A model generated the notes under the pieces. The model made no database searches and was not told where the DNA came from. It saw only the letters and a program-made list of their open reading frames with translations. A DNA stretch of 8,896 nt from Thermoplasmata archaeon (lineage in GTDB: Archaea > Thermoplasmatota > Thermoplasmata > UBA10834), in the NCBI GenBank assembly GCA_022865445.1, contig JALHSX010000207.1:1-8896 (forward strand), in the 5' to 3' direction. Made by a program: the position numbers and the translations under genes. Of this stretch, positions 6,568-8,896 are shown piece by piece; position 1 is the first letter of the stretch; the number at the start of each line of letters is the position of its first letter.

Positions 6568-8250
6568 ATGTCCAAGATTCAGGAAAGCGTCCCGCTCAGG
6601 AGCGATTCGATGAGGAAGGGGCTCTCAAGGGCGCCTGCGAGAGGCCTTCTAAGGGCCCTGGGGATGAACGACGGTGATTTGGAGAAGCCGATGATAGCGA
6701 TCGCCAACTCGTTCAACACAATCGTACCTGGTCACATGCACCTCAACAGACTCGTACAGGAAGTGAAGAGGGGAATCGAGGAGGCTGGCGGCATCTCCTA
6801 CGAGTTTGGTGTTCCTGGCATCTGCGACGGGATTGCGATGGGACTTGACGGAATGAGGTACTCCCTGCCATCGAGGGAGATCGTTGCGGACGGAATCGAG
6901 GCAATGGTCGAGGCTCATGTGGCGGACGGATGGGTCGGAGTCACGAACTGTGACAAGATCACGCCGGGGATGCTGATGGCCTGCGGACGAGTCAACATAC
7001 CTTCCATAATGCTCACAGGAGGACCGATGGTCCCTGGAGTGTACAAAGACAGGAAGCTCGATGTGATCTCCATCTTCGAAGCAGTTGGAGAACTCACCGC
7101 TGGCAAGATCTCCGAGAACGACTTTGCTGAAATCGAGAAGAGAGCGTGCCCCGGACCGGGTTCATGCTCAGGTTTGTTCACAGCCAACACGATGGCTTGC
7201 TTGACGGAAGCTCTCGGACTCAGCATTTCCGGGTGCGCGACCTCACATGCCATCTCCGAGGGCAAACTCGACATCGCCCGGAGGACGGGAGCGCTTGCCG
7301 TCGATCTGGTGCGCAAGGGCTGCAAGCCACGCGACCTCGTAACCAGAGAGAGCTTCGAGAACGCTCTCAGAGTGGACAACGCGATCGGCGGATCCACGAA
7401 CACATGCCTCCACCTAATCGCGATCGCAAAGGAGTTCGGCGTACAGCTTGAACTCGACCTCTTCGACAAGATCTCCAGGGACACCAAGCACATCGTCGCG
7501 CTGAAGCCTGGAGGAGAGCATTTCATGATAGACCTGGACAGGGCCGGGGGAATCCCAGCGGTGCTTTCGAGGCTTTCCCCAAAGCTCAGAGACACGCGCA
7601 CTGTCGAGGGAAGAACCATCTTGGAGATCGCGCGGTCATCACCCGTGAAGGACCAGGATGTCGTGAGAGATCTCAAGAACGCATATCACGAAGAGGGTGG
7701 CATTGCAGTCCTTCGGGGCAACTTGGCCGAGGAGGGATGCGTGGTCAAGCAGTCCGCGGTGGTTGCGTCGATGAGGAAGTTCGAGGGACCCGCCAAGGTC
7801 TTCGATTCAGAGAAGGATGCGACCGACTCCATGCTCGCGGGGAAGATCAAGACAGGCGATGCTGTCGTCGTTCGCTACCAAGGACCTAAGGGAGCCCCAG
7901 GCATGCCGGAGATGCTCGGTCTGACCGCAATCCTCACAGGAATGGGATTAGGTGAATCCGTTGCGCTGGTGACAGACGGAAGATTCTCAGGAGGAACAAG
8001 AGGACTGTCAATCGGCCATGTCTCTCCGGAGGCCTATGTTGGCGGAGCGCTCGGAGCAATCCGAGACAAGGACATCGTGAGAATCGATTTGGACAATAGG
8101 GAAATCGAGGTCTTGATTTCTCAGAAGGAGATAAGGTCGAGGCTCAAGGAAAGGCGTCTTCCCAGGATCAAAGTGACTGGATTCCTCAGGCGGTACAGGG
8201 ACATGGTCGGCTCTGCCAGCCAAGGAGCCGTTTTGGAACCTCAGGGCTGA
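6568..8250 (+). CDS. ilvD: Dihydroxy-acid dehydratase
   Basis: An IlvD/Edd-family iron-sulfur dehydratase (560 residues) that converts 2,3-dihydroxy-isovalerate and 2,3-dihydroxy-3-methylvalerate to the keto acids preceding valine and isoleucine. Visible ligands are GICDG (Asp87, Mg), NCDK (Cys128, Asp129 and Lys130, the carbamylated lysine), GSCSG (Cys200), a Glu near 448 and the catalytic Ser474 in DGRFSGG. At the first cluster-cysteine position it has VPGHMHL with Gly55, as I remember for the E. coli and Methanocaldococcus enzymes, so an oxygen-labile 4Fe-4S cluster is more likely than the three-cysteine 2Fe-2S type. Of two in-frame ATGs, 6562 overlaps the aspartate kinase TGA (ATGA), while 6568 is six bases from GGTGA (6557-6561); I prefer 6568. 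It is the last gene of the operon. Phosphogluconate dehydratase and sugar acid dehydratases share the fold, but the length and biosynthetic neighbours favour IlvD. Confidence 0.95.
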   Translation: MSKIQESVPLRSDSMRKGLSRAPARGLLRALGMNDGDLEKPMIAIANSFNTIVPGHMHLNRLVQEVKRGIEEAGGISYEFGVPGICDGIAMGLDGMRYSLPSREIVADGIEAMVEAHVADGWVGVTNCDKITPGMLMACGRVNIPSIMLTGGPMVPGVYKDRKLDVISIFEAVGELTAGKISENDFAEIEKRACPGPGSCSGLFTANTMACLTEALGLSISGCATSHAISEGKLDIARRTGALAVDLVRKGCKPRDLVTRESFENALRVDNAIGGSTNTCLHLIAIAKEFGVQLELDLFDKISRDTKHIVALKPGGEHFMIDLDRAGGIPAVLSRLSPKLRDTRTVEGRTILEIARSSPVKDQDVVRDLKNAYHEEGGIAVLRGNLAEEGCVVKQSAVVASMRKFEGPAKVFDSEKDATDSMLAGKIKTGDAVVVRYQGPKGAPGMPEMLGLTAILTGMGLGESVALVTDGRFSGGTRGLSIGHVSPEAYVGGALGAIRDKDIVRIDLDNREIEVLISQKEIRSRLKERRLPRIKVTGFLRRYRDMVGSASQGAVLEPQG

Positions 8251-8447
8251 GCGGACTGGACACATTCGTCCTGCCCGCGCTTCCTTAGGAGATGCATGGG
8301 ATACTGATCATACTAATTTGCGGACAAAAACACCAAGTCTTTCGTGTCCCGTTCGGATGGGGAGAGCACAAGAAACGGCATTCGTCTCGGAAAGATTCTT
8401 GACCTGCAAGACTGTTGACCTGATCAGGCTCGAATGATAGGTGTTGG
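8251..8447. other. Intergenic gap after the operon, no gene recognised
   Basis: These 197 bases separate the dehydratase stop from the membrane protein. No tRNA, C/D-box RNA signature or strong hairpin terminator was found. CATACTAATTT (8310-8320) is the most TATA-like stretch, but it lies about 130 bases before the next start, so either the leader is long or the true promoter is not obvious. A 36-codon frame from 8292, directly after AGGAG, is too short and featureless to call. Confidence 0.5.
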
Positions 8448-8896
8448 GTGCCGATCGTGACCGAGATTGCGGATTTCGTGTTCGAGATACTGCCCGGCCT
8501 CATCGGCTTGGTGGTCGTATCTTACGTCTTCTTGACAGTGTACACTCTCAAGGCGCGATTCTTCGAAGTCATGCGCAGTTGGTTCGTTCTCCTGTTTACG
8601 GTGTCCTTGATGGTACTCTGGATTCTGGAGATCGCCACCGACACCCTCGTTGGATGGTCGGTCGACGTGCACGCATCCGTAGACCTTACATTCATCATAG
8701 TCTCCATATGGCTCTCCCTTTCGACCGTTCTCCTCACCACAGTCTACTCCAAATACAGTTCGGTCGAGCACTTCAAGGCTTGGCTACGACGGCACCCTTT
8801 GAACCTGATAACGGGCTGGGGGATGCTTGGCGCTGCGCTCGTCGTCCTCGTCTGGACAAGTGATCTGGAGGATGCCGAGAGCCTGAATCGGAATTC
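8448..8896 (+). CDS. Membrane protein of unknown function, N-terminal part, cut by window end
   Basis: An open frame of 149 codons continues past the window end. I do not recognise the family. Four hydrophobic helices are visible at about residues 14-34, 45-64, 78-100 and 118-136. The loops after helix 1 (KARFFEVMRS) and helix 3 (HFKAWLRRHP) are basic, while the N-terminus, the 65-77 loop and the end (TSDLEDAES) are acidic. This positive-inside pattern predicts an outside N-terminus and is good evidence of a real membrane protein. A TGA at 8421-8423 bounds the frame, so the start is a GTG: 8448 (AGGTG four bases before) or 8457 (GGGTG six bases before). The alternative overlapping frame from 8441 is arginine-rich and has no such pattern. 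It could be the sensor part of a larger signalling protein or a stand-alone protein; its missing C-terminus would decide. Confidence 0.7.
   Translation, partial: MPIVTEIADFVFEILPGLIGLVVVSYVFLTVYTLKARFFEVMRSWFVLLFTVSLMVLWILEIATDTLVGWSVDVHASVDLTFIIVSIWLSLSTVLLTTVYSKYSSVEHFKAWLRRHPLNLITGWGMLGAALVVLVWTSDLEDAESLNRN

Noticed and set aside
8324..8347. Possible terminator hairpin (GGACA with TGTCC)
   Set aside because: Only a five-base stem with a long loop and no following T-run; too weak to call.
8292..8402. 36-codon small frame after AGGAG in the gap behind ilvD
   Set aside because: The ribosome-site motif abuts the ATG with no spacer, the product has no recognisable feature, and frames of this length occur by chance.
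8441..8863. 140-codon plus-strand frame starting with GTG
   Set aside because: The product is rich in arginine and histidine without domain pattern. The overlapping frame from 8448 gives clear membrane helices with the expected loop charges.

Overview
This window is archaeal chromosome, most likely euryarchaeal or Thermoplasmata-like; the exact lineage cannot be fixed without phylogeny. The reasons are an asparagine synthetase of the archaeal AsnRS-related type, a single-domain-pair Lrp/AsnC regulator, arginine coded mostly by AGA/AGG, and TATA boxes about 25-27 bases before inferred transcription starts, with GGTG-type Shine-Dalgarno sites. GC content looks moderate, a little over half. There is no sign of a phage, transposon, CRISPR array or tRNA.

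Layout. Bases 1-256 hold the C-terminal end of an MttB-family trimethylamine:corrinoid methyltransferase. It converges on an Lrp/AsnC regulator on the minus strand (264-701). A 29-bp perfect palindrome (698-726) covers the regulator's start codon and the DNA up to its TATA box. Divergent from the regulator is an AS-AR type asparagine synthetase (824-1744). That gene converges, with a 15-bp gap, on homoserine kinase (minus strand, 1760-2686). A 187-bp divergent promoter region then separates homoserine kinase from a tight plus-strand operon: threonine synthase (2874-4106), homoserine dehydrogenase (4108-5124), aspartate kinase (5162-6565) and dihydroxy-acid dehydratase (6568-8250). After a 197-bp gap, the N-terminal four-helix part of an unidentified membrane protein (8448-8896) runs off the end of the window, which finishes exactly on an EcoRI site.

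How the genes fit together. Apart from the two end genes this is an aspartate-family amino acid island. Aspartate goes either to asparagine (asparagine synthetase) or through aspartyl phosphate (aspartate kinase), semialdehyde, homoserine (homoserine dehydrogenase) and O-phosphohomoserine (homoserine kinase) to threonine (threonine synthase). Dihydroxy-acid dehydratase serves isoleucine, valine and pantothenate synthesis, and isoleucine can be made from threonine. Aspartate-semialdehyde dehydrogenase and threonine deaminase are not in the window. The regulator beside the asparagine synthetase is the natural candidate for local amino-acid-responsive control.

The core enzymes are ordinary. The points that deserve attention are the palindrome over the lrp start codon, the regulator/asparagine synthetase pairing that resembles asnC-asnA of Escherichia coli although the synthetase belongs to a different branch of the family, and the unidentified membrane protein at the right end. 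I found no clear evidence of a wholly new system.
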